Assembly (NCBI RefSeq): GCF_013409045.1
Contig: NZ_JACCBT010000001.1
Span: 5,704,001-5,768,000, forward strand
Length of the DNA stretch: 64,000 bases
Direction: 5' to 3'
DNA from: Actinomadura citrea
GTDB lineage: Bacteria > Actinomycetota > Actinomycetes > Streptosporangiales > Streptosporangiaceae
Shown here: piece after piece, positions 8,604-16,612 of the stretch
Position numbering within the stretch: position 1 is the stretch's first letter
How the letters are laid out: the number at the start of each line of letters is the position of its first letter
The notes under the pieces: generated by a model
The model's database searches: none
What the model was told of the DNA's origin: nothing
The model's input: the letters and a program-made list of their open reading frames with translations, nothing else
Position numbers and translations under genes: made by a program

Positions 8604-9461
8604 ATGGCCCGAACCGGCGAGGACGCGGCGCATCCGGAACCGAGATTCCGGCGCCGGCGCGAACTCGGCGCGGCGAGCGCGCGGTCGCTCCTGCTCACCG
8701 TGCTGGGCGAGTTCGTCCTGCCCGGCGGCGAGCCGGTGTGGACGGCGACGTTCCTGCGCGCGCTCGGGCAGCTCGGCGTCGAGGAGAAGGCCGTCCGGCA
8801 GGCGCTCGCCCGCAGCGCCGGCGAGGGCTGGCTCGCCGGGGAGCGGCACGGCCGCCGCACCGCTTGGCGGCTCACCCCGTCCGGGGAGCGGCTCCTCACC
8901 GACGGCACCGAGCGGATCTACGGCTTCGGCCGCCCGGTCGGCGCGTGGGACGGGCGCTGGCTGCTCGTCCTCGCCACCGTTCCGGAGACCAGCCGCCGCC
9001 TGCGCCACCTGCTGCGGACCCGGCTCGCCTGGAGCGGCCTCGGCAACCTCTCCCCCGGAGTGTGGGTCAGCCCGCACCCCGAGCGCGAGCCCGAGGTCCG
9101 GGAGGTCCTCGCCGGGATCGGCGTCGCGGAGGGCTCCACGCTGTTCACCGGGCGGCTCGGCGACCTTGCCGAGGCGCGGCGCGTGGCGCGCCAGGCGTGG
9201 GACCTGGACGAGATCGGGCTCGCCTACGAGGACTTCCTCGACGCCGTCGGCGCGCTGCGTCCCGCCGACGACCCGGGGACGTTCGCCGCGCACACCAGGC
9301 TCGTCCAGGAATGGCGCCGGTTCCCGTTCCTCGACCCCGGCCTGCCGGCGGCGCTCCTCCCCGACGACTGGAGCGGCGCGCAGGCGGTCGCGCTCTTCCA
9401 CGAGCGGCACGACACCTGGCGCCCCGTCGCCGACCGCCAGTGGAAGGCGATGAGCGCCTGA
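8604..9461 (+). CDS. PaaX-family transcriptional regulator
   Basis: A 285-residue DNA-binding repressor of the PaaX type, which senses aryl-CoA thioesters in phenylacetate and benzoate degradation. The N-terminal winged helix (about residues 20-95) contains SARSLLLTVLGEFVLPGG, VWTATFLRALGQLGVEEKAVRQALARS and RRTAWRLTPSGERLL, all PaaX hallmarks; the C-terminal domain contains WDGRWLLVLATVPE and LGNLSPGVWVSPHP. The start is fixed at ATG 8604 by GGAGGAGGAG three bases upstream; an upstream ATG at 8487 would add 39 low-quality residues. Divergent from the ligase-boxCB operon and most likely its regulator, responding to benzoyl-CoA (inference). Confidence 0.9.
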   Translation: MARTGEDAAHPEPRFRRRRELGAASARSLLLTVLGEFVLPGGEPVWTATFLRALGQLGVEEKAVRQALARSAGEGWLAGERHGRRTAWRLTPSGERLLTDGTERIYGFGRPVGAWDGRWLLVLATVPETSRRLRHLLRTRLAWSGLGNLSPGVWVSPHPEREPEVREVLAGIGVAEGSTLFTGRLGDLAEARRVARQAWDLDEIGLAYEDFLDAVGALRPADDPGTFAAHTRLVQEWRRFPFLDPGLPAALLPDDWSGAQAVALFHERHDTWRPVADRQWKAMSA

Positions 9462-9464
9462 CGG

Positions 9465-9493
9465 GTCCCGCCGCCCCCGGGACCCGGCGGGAC
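9465..9493 (+). terminator. Hairpin after the PaaX-type gene
   Basis: Perfect 9-bp inverted repeat GTCCCGCCG / CGGCGGGAC with an 11-base loop, starting 3 bp after the stop codon. No T-run follows, as is usual for actinobacterial terminators. Confidence 0.6.
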
Positions 9494-9559
9494 GGGGTGT
9501 AGGCGACGCGTCCCCGGGAAGTCGGGTAGGGGCCGGCGTCGTCGATGGGAGTCGTGGAA

Positions 9560-10459
9560 ATGGGCAGCCTGATAGGGCGGAACCTGCTCGCCGGAGCCGA
9601 TCCCGACGTCGCCGCCGACTCCGGCTACGCCGACCACCCGCCCCGCATGGGGTTCTTCACCGACACGTCGGTGTGCATCGGCTGCAAGGCGTGCGAGGTG
9701 GCGTGCAAGGAATGGAACGCCGTCCCCGAGGACGGCCTTGAGTTCACCGGCATGTCCTACGACAACACCCAGGGCCTCGGCGCCGACACCTGGCGGCACG
9801 TCGCGTTCATCGAGCAGAGCAAGCCGATCGGCCAGAACGAGACCGGCGTCGACCACGGCGCGCCGCCGGGCGCGGGCGGCATGCGCTGGCTGATGGCCTC
9901 CGACGTGTGCAAGCACTGCACGCACGCCGCGTGCCTCGACGTGTGCCCCACCGGCTCGCTGTTCCGCACCGAGTTCGGCACGGTGGTCGTCCAGCAGGAC
10001 ATCTGCAACGGTTGCGGCTACTGCGTGCCCGCCTGCCCGTACGGGGTCATCGACCAGCGCAAGGGCGACGGGCGGGTCTGGAAGTGCACCCTGTGCTACG
10101 ACCGGATCGGCGTGGGGCAGGAACCCGCGTGCGCGAAGGCGTGCCCGACCGACTCGATCCAGTTCGGCCCGCTGGACGAGCTCCGCGAGCGGGCCGCGCT
10201 GCGCGTGGACCAACTCCACGACCTGGGCGTCGAGGACGCGCGCCTCTACGGGCACGACCCGGACGACGGCGTCGGCGGCGACGGCGCCTTCTTCCTCCTG
10301 CTGGACGAGCCGGAGGTGTACGGGCTGCCACCGGACCCGGTCGTCACCACGCGCGACCTGCCGTCCATGTGGCGGCACGCCGGAGTCGCCGCCGCCACGC
10401 TGCTCGGCGGGCTCGCCGCCGTCTTCGCCGCGCACGGCCGCAAGGGGGGCGCGCGATGA
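9560..10459 (+). CDS. Formate dehydrogenase iron-sulfur (beta) subunit
   Basis: Electron-transfer subunit of a membrane-bound formate dehydrogenase (FdnH/FdoH type), about 299 residues. Four ferredoxin-type cysteine groups are visible: CIGCKACEVACKEWN, CKHCTHAACLDVCP, CNGCGYCVPACPYGV and CTLCYDR...CAKACPT, matching four [4Fe-4S] clusters. A C-terminal transmembrane helix (WRHAGVAAATLLGGLAAVFA) anchors it. ATG 9560 is chosen because GGGAG lies 8 bp upstream; an ATG at 9545 is possible. It overlaps the NrfD-type gene by ATGA. The molybdopterin catalytic subunit, normally immediately upstream, is absent; a PaaX-type gene is there instead. Confidence 0.92.
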   Translation: MGSLIGRNLLAGADPDVAADSGYADHPPRMGFFTDTSVCIGCKACEVACKEWNAVPEDGLEFTGMSYDNTQGLGADTWRHVAFIEQSKPIGQNETGVDHGAPPGAGGMRWLMASDVCKHCTHAACLDVCPTGSLFRTEFGTVVVQQDICNGCGYCVPACPYGVIDQRKGDGRVWKCTLCYDRIGVGQEPACAKACPTDSIQFGPLDELRERAALRVDQLHDLGVEDARLYGHDPDDGVGGDGAFFLLLDEPEVYGLPPDPVVTTRDLPSMWRHAGVAAATLLGGLAAVFAAHGRKGGAR

Positions 10460-11496
10460 GCTCGTCGGAGGTCGGCAAGGAGGGCGTGCGCGGCGAACGG
10501 CCCGGCCGGGAGGCCCAGATCGGCAAGGGGCTGCGCGGCCGGGGACGGCGCGGAGGGCGCCGGGGCGGGCGCGGCGAGAAGGCCATGGTGCCGGAGGCCG
10601 AGTTCACCTCCTACTACGGCAGGCCCATCCTGAAACCGCCGGTGTGGAAGTCCTTCGACGTCGCGGGGTACTTCTTCCTCGGCGGGCTGGCCGGCGCGGG
10701 GTCGGTGCTCGCCGCCGGCGCCCAGCTCACCGGGCGGCCGGCGGCCGCGCGGGCGCTGAAGATCTCCTCGCTGGCCGCCATCTGCGGGTCCACGGCCGCG
10801 CTCGTCCACGACCTCGGGCGCCCGGAGCGGTTCTACAACATGCTGCGCGTCATGAAGCCGACGTCGCCGATGAGCGTCGGCTCCTGGCTGCTGGCCGCCT
10901 ACGGCCCCGCCGCGGGCGCCGCCGCCGCGCTGGAGGTGACCGGGCTGTTCCCGCGCCTCGGACGCGCCGCCACCGCCGGAGCCGCCGTGCTCGGCCCTGC
11001 CGTCGCCGCCTACACCGCCGTGCTCGCTGCCGACACCGCCGTCCCCGCCTGGCACGAGGCGCACCGCGAGCTGCCGTTCGTCTTCGTCGGCTCGGCCGCC
11101 GCCGCGGCGGCAGGCATGGCGCTGGTCGCCGCGCCCGTCCGGGAGAACGCCCCGATGCGCACCGCCGCCGTGCTCGGCGCCGGCCTGGAACTGGCCGCGG
11201 CGAAGGTGCTGGAGCGCCGGGCCGGGCCGGCCGCCGAACCGTACAAGCGCGGCAGGGGCGGGGCCTACATGCGCGCGGGCGAGATCCTCTCCGCCGCGGG
11301 CACCGCGGGCTGCGTCCTGCTCGGCGGGCGCAGCCGGGCCGCGGCGGCGCTGAGCGGGGCGGCCCTCCTGGCGAGTTCGGCCTGCACGCGTTTCGGCGTC
11401 TTCCACGCGGGCGTGCAGTCGGCCGAGGACCCCAAGTACACCGTCGTTCCCCAGCGGGAACGCCTCGCCGGACGCGACGCGGCGTCCGCCTCCTGA
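10456..11496 (+). CDS. NrfD-type membrane subunit of formate dehydrogenase
   Basis: Polytopic quinone-interacting subunit of the polysulfide-reductase NrfD family, 346 residues. The N-terminal 45 residues are basic and Gly/Arg-rich (unusual, presumably cytoplasmic), then about eight to nine hydrophobic segments begin at VAGYFFLGGLAGAGSVL. Conserved NrfD features include the first-helix GGLAGAG, LVHDLGRPERFYNMLRV and SPMSVGSW, and the C-terminal GVFHAGVQSAEDPKYTV. It starts in a four-base ATGA overlap with the beta subunit and must be translationally coupled to it. It would take electrons from the beta subunit to menaquinone. The partner catalytic subunit is missing from this locus. Confidence 0.9.
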   Translation: MSSSEVGKEGVRGERPGREAQIGKGLRGRGRRGGRRGGRGEKAMVPEAEFTSYYGRPILKPPVWKSFDVAGYFFLGGLAGAGSVLAAGAQLTGRPAAARALKISSLAAICGSTAALVHDLGRPERFYNMLRVMKPTSPMSVGSWLLAAYGPAAGAAAALEVTGLFPRLGRAATAGAAVLGPAVAAYTAVLAADTAVPAWHEAHRELPFVFVGSAAAAAAGMALVAAPVRENAPMRTAAVLGAGLELAAAKVLERRAGPAAEPYKRGRGGAYMRAGEILSAAGTAGCVLLGGRSRAAAALSGAALLASSACTRFGVFHAGVQSAEDPKYTVVPQRERLAGRDAASAS

Positions 11497-11509
11497 GGCT
11501 GCCGTCTTT

Positions 11510-11569
11510 CTGCAAGTTCATTGAAATCTTGCGCAAGCTCTTGACCCAGTTGCAAGAAGAGAGCATTCT
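11510..11569 (+). promoter_or_regulatory. Amylase promoter with MalR-like operator
   Basis: Three TTGCAAG-like elements are clustered: CTGCAAG (11510-11516), the palindrome CTTGCGCAAG (11528-11537) and TTGCAAG (11550-11556). A -35 TTGACC (11541-11546) and a -10 CATTCT (11564-11569) are 17 bp apart, so two operators flank the -35 box. This arrangement of TTGC/GCAA repeats is known from actinobacterial amylase promoters repressed by LacI-family MalR proteins; the regulator here is not identified. Confidence 0.6.
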
Positions 11570-11642
11570 CGCGTTGCTCGCGGACGGCCGTCCCCCACCC
11601 CTTCAGGCGCCCGCCAGGCGCCCTGTGACAGGAGTTCGCCGA

Positions 11643-13502
11643 ATGTCTGCCAACGACGCCCCACGCGCAAGAGCCCCCCGCCGCCGGTCGCTGCTCGCCG
11701 CCGGCCTCCTCGTCCTCGTCGGGACGGCGCCCGTCGCCGCCCTGCTCCCCGACCGCCCCGCCAGTGCCGCCGCCTCCCTCAACGACAGCGACGTCACCGC
11801 CAACCTCTGGGAATGGAACTGGCCGTCCGTCGCGGCCGCGTGCACCGAGCACCTCGGGCCCGCCGGGTACGGGGCCGTGCAGGTCGCGCCGCCGGCCGAG
11901 TCGGTCAGCCTGGCCTCGACCAACGACGGCCCCCACCCGTGGTGGGAGGTGTACCAGCCCGTCTCCTACGGGCTGACCAGCAGGCTCGGGACCCGCGCCC
12001 AGTTCTCCTCCATGGTCACCGCCTGCCACGACGCGGGCGTCCGCGTCCACGTGGACGCGGTCGTGAACCACATGGCGGGCCACAACAACACGGTGAACAG
12101 CACCTACGGCGGGTCGACCTTCGATCCCGGCGGGTTCGCCTACCCGGCCGTCCCTTACGGGTACGGCGACTTCCACCACGCCAACGACGGGTACTGCAAC
12201 GACGACGACGCGGGCATCGACGACTGGAACAACACCTCAGAGGTGCAGAACTGCGAACTGGTCTCGCTGTCGGACCTGAAGACCCAGTCCGGCTACGTGC
12301 GCGACAAGATCGCCGGATATCTCAACGACCTGATCGGCCTCGGCGTGGACGGGTTCCGGGTCGACGCCGCCAAGCACATCGCCCAGAGCGACTTCGCCGC
12401 CGTCAAGAGCGCCCTGCACACCACCACGGCCGAGGGGAGGGCGCCCTACATCGCACAGGAGATCGTCCCCGGGTCGGCCGCGGCCGACCTGAGGCCGTCG
12501 GCCTTCACCGGGAACGGCGACGTGCTCGGCTTCTCCTACGCCCAGGGCCTGAAGACGCAGTTCCAGAACGGGACGCTGTCGAACCTGTCGGGCATCCCGT
12601 CCTGGTCGCTTGACGCGGACGGCTCCCGGACCCACACGATGATCACCAACCACGACACCGAGCGGGACGGGTCCACGCTCAACTACAAGAACGGCTCCGA
12701 CTACACCCTCGCGACCTACTTCCTGCTGGCCTACCCCTACGGCAGGCCGTCGGTGTACGACGGGTTCACCTGGTCGTCGGCCGGGCAGTCGCCGCCCGCC
12801 GACTCCCGCGGGTTCGTCACCGGCGCGAACTGCTCGAACGGCTGGCAGTGCCTCACCCGCTCGACCGGGATGAAGGGCATGGTCGGCTGGCACAACGCGA
12901 CCGCGTCCGCCACGGCGGTCGGCAACTTCACGGCCACCGCGGGGAACGTCATCGGGTTCAGCCGTGGCTCGAAGGGCTGGATCGGGCTCAACGACTCCGC
13001 CGGCCCGTCCACCGCGTCCTACCGGACCGGGCTCGCGGACGGCGTCTACTGCGACGTCATCACCGGCGGCCTCGGTTCGAGCGGCTGCCAGGGCACCGCC
13101 GTCACCGTGTCGGGCGGGACGGCGACCGTGACGATCCCCGCGGGCGGCGCCGTCGCGATCCACGTGGACGCCCGGTCCGGGCAGACCCCGCCGCCGCCCA
13201 CCTCCGACCCCGGGACCGTCTCCGACACCTTCAACGTCACCGCCGCCACGACCTGGGGAACGAGCGTCTACCTCGTCGGCGACGCCCCGGCGCTCGGCTC
13301 GTGGGACACGGCCAAAGCGGTCAGGCTGTCCCCGTCCGGCTACCCGGTCTGGAACGGGACGGTCACGCTGCCCGCCAACACCAAGATCGAATACAAGTAC
13401 GTCAAGAAGACCGACGCGGGGGCCGTGATGTGGGAGGGCGGGGCCAACCGCACCTACACGACCGGCACGTCGAGCCGTACCGCCGACGACACCTGGCGAT
13501 AG
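11643..13502 (+). CDS. Secreted alpha-amylase (GH13) with C-terminal starch-binding domain
   Basis: Extracellular endo-acting alpha-amylase, 619 residues. It has a Sec or Tat-like signal peptide: basic RAPRRRS then LLAAGLLVLVGTAPVAALL and a likely cleavage after ASAAA. GH13 conserved regions are all present: DAVVNHM (I), GFRVDAAKH (II, nucleophile D241), AQEIV (III, acid/base E273) and ITNHDTE (IV, D338). A CBM20 starch-binding module fills the last 100 residues (FNVTAATTWGTSVYLVGD, WDTAKAVRLS, WEGGANRTY). Close in layout to Streptomyces amylases. GGAG lies 9 bp before the ATG. Monocistronic, with its own promoter and a strong hairpin after the stop. Confidence 0.95.
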   Translation: MSANDAPRARAPRRRSLLAAGLLVLVGTAPVAALLPDRPASAAASLNDSDVTANLWEWNWPSVAAACTEHLGPAGYGAVQVAPPAESVSLASTNDGPHPWWEVYQPVSYGLTSRLGTRAQFSSMVTACHDAGVRVHVDAVVNHMAGHNNTVNSTYGGSTFDPGGFAYPAVPYGYGDFHHANDGYCNDDDAGIDDWNNTSEVQNCELVSLSDLKTQSGYVRDKIAGYLNDLIGLGVDGFRVDAAKHIAQSDFAAVKSALHTTTAEGRAPYIAQEIVPGSAAADLRPSAFTGNGDVLGFSYAQGLKTQFQNGTLSNLSGIPSWSLDADGSRTHTMITNHDTERDGSTLNYKNGSDYTLATYFLLAYPYGRPSVYDGFTWSSAGQSPPADSRGFVTGANCSNGWQCLTRSTGMKGMVGWHNATASATAVGNFTATAGNVIGFSRGSKGWIGLNDSAGPSTASYRTGLADGVYCDVITGGLGSSGCQGTAVTVSGGTATVTIPAGGAVAIHVDARSGQTPPPPTSDPGTVSDTFNVTAATTWGTSVYLVGDAPALGSWDTAKAVRLSPSGYPVWNGTVTLPANTKIEYKYVKKTDAGAVMWEGGANRTYTTGTSSRTADDTWR

Positions 13503-13511
13503 CCGCCACGC

Positions 13512-13541
13512 GGCCGGCCTCCGCGCGGGCGGAGGCCGGCC
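13512..13541. terminator. Bidirectional hairpin between amylase and thioesterase genes
   Basis: Perfect 13-bp inverted repeat GGCCGGCCTCCGC / GCGGAGGCCGGCC with a 4-base loop, placed 9 bp after the amylase stop and 10 bp before the convergent tesB stop. No T-run. Confidence 0.75.
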
Positions 13542-13551
13542 CCGGCACGGG

Positions 13552-14370
13552 TCAGGAGCGCGGCGTGCGGAAGAGGGTCTCCTGCGTGAGACTGGCGACG
13601 AGCACGCCGTCCCGGGTGTGGATCGTTCCGGTGTACCAGCCGCGCCCGGCGGCGACCGTCTGCGGGACGAGGTCCATCAGCACCCAGTCGTCCATCCGGA
13701 CCGGCCGGTGGAACCAGACGGCGTGGTCGAGGCTGGACCCCGACCGGGCGGCGCCGTCGTGCAGCGCGATCAGCCCGCTGGAGATGTCGGACAGGTACGT
13801 CAGCACGCACGCGTGCAGCAGGTCGTCGTCCGGCAGCGGCACGGTGCAGCGCGACCACAGCCGCGTCGGGAAGTCGGCCGCCTCGTAGGGCTGCGGCGGC
13901 ACGCGGCTCTCCATGGAGAACAGCCGCGGGACCGGGGAGGCCGGGAGGTTCTCCGGCCCCGGGACCCGCGGCGCCGGGTGCACCTGCCGGTCCTCGTCGT
14001 CGGCGGGCCGCTGGAACGACACCGACATGTTGAAGATGACCTCGCCGCCCTGCAGCGCCACCACGCGGCGCGCCGAGAACGAGCGGCCGTCGCGGTCCCG
14101 GTCCACCCGGAAGATCGTCGGCCGGGCCGCGTCGCCGCCGCGCAGGAAGTAGCCGTGCAGCGAGTGCGGCAGCCGCCCCTCCGGGACGGTGCCGCCCGCC
14201 GCGCGCAGCGCCTGCGCCGCGACCTGCCCGCCGTACAGCGGGTACGGGTCGTCGAAGACGAGGGCGCCCCGGTAGAGGTCCCGGTCGAGCTCTTCCAGGT
14301 CCAGCAGGTCCAGGACGGAATGAAGGGATTCCGACCGCGCTTCGGGCTCTTCGGAGATCGAGGGTCGCAC
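13552..14370 (-). CDS. tesB: Acyl-CoA thioesterase II
   Basis: Double-hotdog thioesterase of 272 residues that hydrolyses acyl-CoA to free acid and CoA in the cytoplasm. The two hotdog halves are visible: ALVFDDPYPLYGGQVAAQAL with HSLHGYFLRGGD, and SSLDHAVWFHRP with the C-terminal SLTQETLFR containing the catalytic Gln. GTG 14370 (VRPSISEEPEARSES) is chosen as start; the frame stays open to 14595 but that extension is Arg/Pro/Cys-rich and lies over the DoxX gene. Probably a single gene convergent with the amylase. Substrate range not predictable from sequence. Confidence 0.88.
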   Translation of the reverse strand: MRPSISEEPEARSESLHSVLDLLDLEELDRDLYRGALVFDDPYPLYGGQVAAQALRAAGGTVPEGRLPHSLHGYFLRGGDAARPTIFRVDRDRDGRSFSARRVVALQGGEVIFNMSVSFQRPADDEDRQVHPAPRVPGPENLPASPVPRLFSMESRVPPQPYEAADFPTRLWSRCTVPLPDDDLLHACVLTYLSDISSGLIALHDGAARSGSSLDHAVWFHRPVRMDDWVLMDLVPQTVAAGRGWYTGTIHTRDGVLVASLTQETLFRTPRS

Positions 14371-14422
14371 GCTCGTGACGTTATCCGACCCGGGCGTGGT
14401 CCGGCCGGGCGGGCACCGCGCG

Positions 14423-14962
14423 TCAGCCCTCCGGCGTCTCGGCGGGGCGCTTGCCGGGGCGCCAGAAGGCTGCCAGCAGCAGGGCGGCGCCGAGCCCCCC
14501 GGCCAGGGCGGTGACGGCCAGGCCCGTCCAGCCCGACAGGTCGTCCTCGATTCCGAGGGCGCGGTCCAGGGAGACCGCGCCGCCGCCGAGCGCACCGAGG
14601 GCGCACGCCACCATGATGATCATGACGACGTACTCGTAGCCCTGCCCGGGGCGGAAGATGAAGAAGCCGTTGCGGAGATGGGCGATGACGAACGCCACCG
14701 CCATCGTGCCCACCGCTCCCGCGGCCGCGAGCGGCGTCAGCAGCCCGAGCAGCAGCAGGACGCCCGCACCCAGCTCGGTGCCGGTCGCCATCAACGCGTG
14801 CAGCCGCCCCGGCCGCAACCCCATCGACGCGAACCAGCCCGCCGTGCCCTCGATCCTCCCGCCGCCGAACGCGTGGTTCCAGCCATGCGCGATCAGCGTG
14901 CCGCCCACGGACACCCGCAGAACCAGGGAGGCGATGTCCGCCCCCGCCGCGTCGACAGCCAT
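14423..14962 (-). CDS. DoxX family membrane protein
   Basis: A 179-residue integral membrane protein of the DoxX/SURF4-like family with four helices. The first helix carries the family motif VLRVSVGGTLIAHGWNHAFGGG, and LHALMATGTELGAGVLLLLGLLTPLAAAG and AVAFVIAHLRNGFF are also characteristic. The start ATG 14962 has GGAAGGGG 6 bp upstream; the longer frame to 15025 is rejected. DoxX proteins are linked to quinone or thiol oxidoreduction, but no partner gene is nearby, so the role here is open. Confidence 0.85.
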   Translation of the reverse strand: MAVDAAGADIASLVLRVSVGGTLIAHGWNHAFGGGRIEGTAGWFASMGLRPGRLHALMATGTELGAGVLLLLGLLTPLAAAGAVGTMAVAFVIAHLRNGFFIFRPGQGYEYVVMIIMVACALGALGGGAVSLDRALGIEDDLSGWTGLAVTALAGGLGAALLLAAFWRPGKRPAETPEG

Positions 14963-15173
14963 GCCCGGCCCCTTCCTCGTGCGCTGGAAACGTCCAGCAA
15001 CGTACCGGAACGGGCGGGTGGTCAACGCTCCCTCGGGGTGGTCAGCCCTTTGTATGTGCGGCTGCCAATCACGGCGCGGCTTTCCTCAACGCCCTCCGTA
15101 TCGCGTCCCGGACGGCCGGGTTCACCATGTCGGCACCCATCAGTACAGGAACGTACTTCTGAAGGGATGCCCC

Positions 15174-16427
15174 ATGAGATTCCGACATTCCGCCGCGCCG
15201 GGCTCCGGCGGGCGGCCGCGCCGCGGCCTCGCCGCCCTCGCGGGCGCCGCCGCCCTCGCCCTCGCCCTCGTCCAGGCGCCCGCCGCGCACGCGCTCCCCC
15301 CGCAGGACGTGCCCGGGATCGGCGTCGACACCGGGCGGTTCAAGCTGCCCATCGGCTGCACGATCGCGCTCGCCGGGCTGCCGGTGTTCTACCTGCCGAC
15401 GGACGTGGACGTGCAGGGCGTGGCGCCCGTCCAGCTCGGGCCCGGCCAGGAGTTCTGGCTGACCCAGGGCTCGGGGAGCATCACCTTCCCCGAGTGGCTG
15501 ACCGCACTCGCCCCGATCCTGGGGATCACCAGGGCCGACGCCCGGGTCACCGACCTCACCATCGGCGCGAGCGACTCCACGCCCTCGGCCGTCAACATCG
15601 CCGAGGACGAGCCGTTCGAGATCAAGGACATCCCGGTCGAGGCCGGCAAGCCCCTCAAGGTCGGCCTGCCCCTGTCGGGGACGTTCGACGTCGGCCCGTA
15701 CAAGGCGCCCGACGGCGGCAAGGTCACGCTGGCCTTCGACCACGCGTTCGCCGAGGTGGACCTGAAGTCGCAGGCCGGGTTCAGCCTGCCGATCACGGCC
15801 GACTGCAAGCCGTCGGCCGGCAACGCGCTGCTGACGATCGGCGTCGGCGGTGCGCCGGGGCGGCCGCCCGCCAAGATCTCCGGTGCCCCGCTGAACTTCC
15901 CCGAGCCGAAGTCGAACGAGCTGGTGGGCATCATCAACTCCCCGTACAGGTGCACCCTCGGCGGCGAGCCGCTCGACGTCGGCATCGCGGTCGGCGCCCG
16001 CATCCCGCTCGTGGCCAGGCGGGGCGGCTCGTTCTCCTTCACCGAGGCGAGCGGCGCGCTGGTGATCCCTGCCGGTACGGTGAACCGGCTGGTCGACAAG
16101 GGCTACGGCTCGGTGTCCGGCACGGTCACCGCCCTGAACCTGGAGGTGGAGGGCGGCACGCCGGCCCGGCAGAACGTGATCCCCGCAGGCGGCATCGCCC
16201 TCCCGAGGACGCCGCTGGTGCGCGACGGGCAGATCACGGTGCCGCTGCCCGGCACCGGCACGCTGACCGCCGGCCCGTTCACCCCCTCCTCCGGCGCCGA
16301 GAGCGTCTCGGTCGGGCTCGGCTCGGCCGCCGCCGAACTGTCCTTCGACGGCGCACCCGGCGCCGCCCCCGCGACGTGCGACGCGCCGTCCCCGAAGGTC
16401 TACCTGGTCGACAACCCGGTGACCTGA
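15174..16427 (+). CDS. Secreted protein with two DUF6801-like repeats
   Basis: A 417-residue exported protein. The signal peptide has basic MRFRHSAAPGSGGRPRR, then a hydrophobic LAALAGAAALALALVQ and APAAHA cleavage region. The mature part consists of two homologous beta-rich repeats, about 58-215 and 257-410, each opening with a Cys in (G/R)CT(I/L) and closing with a Cys in ADCKPS or ATCDAPS, so each may form one internal disulfide. The pattern fits DUF6801-type domains common in actinobacterial surface proteins. No sortase motif or transmembrane tail, so it is probably released or loosely wall-attached. GAAGGGA lies 6 bp before ATG. Function unknown. Confidence 0.75.
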   Translation: MRFRHSAAPGSGGRPRRGLAALAGAAALALALVQAPAAHALPPQDVPGIGVDTGRFKLPIGCTIALAGLPVFYLPTDVDVQGVAPVQLGPGQEFWLTQGSGSITFPEWLTALAPILGITRADARVTDLTIGASDSTPSAVNIAEDEPFEIKDIPVEAGKPLKVGLPLSGTFDVGPYKAPDGGKVTLAFDHAFAEVDLKSQAGFSLPITADCKPSAGNALLTIGVGGAPGRPPAKISGAPLNFPEPKSNELVGIINSPYRCTLGGEPLDVGIAVGARIPLVARRGGSFSFTEASGALVIPAGTVNRLVDKGYGSVSGTVTALNLEVEGGTPARQNVIPAGGIALPRTPLVRDGQITVPLPGTGTLTAGPFTPSSGAESVSVGLGSAAAELSFDGAPGAAPATCDAPSPKVYLVDNPVT

Positions 16428-16435
16428 CGGGCGGC

Positions 16436-16471
16436 CCTGCCGGACGGCGACGGCGCCCGCCGTCCGGCAGG
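16436..16471 (+). terminator. Hairpin after the DUF6801-like gene
   Basis: Perfect 14-bp inverted repeat CCTGCCGGACGGCG / CGCCGTCCGGCAGG with an 8-base loop, 8 bp after the stop codon; GCGG/CCGC flanks extend it. No T-run. Confidence 0.75.
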
Positions 16472-16612
16472 CCGCACCGCCCTCTCCCCCGCATATCCCG
16501 TCGCCCGTGGGGCAGATCACACAAAGTCAGGCTCCGTATCGCGTCACATCCGGGCGCGTACCGCCCCTCTATCTCTGTGAACGGCGCGAGCGCGGAGAGC
16601 GTGGGAGGCGGC

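Noticed and set aside
9907..11496. Start at 9907 for the NrfD-type gene
   Set aside because: That would lie inside the beta-subunit gene; the ATGA overlap at 10456 and the NrfD motif start support the shorter form.
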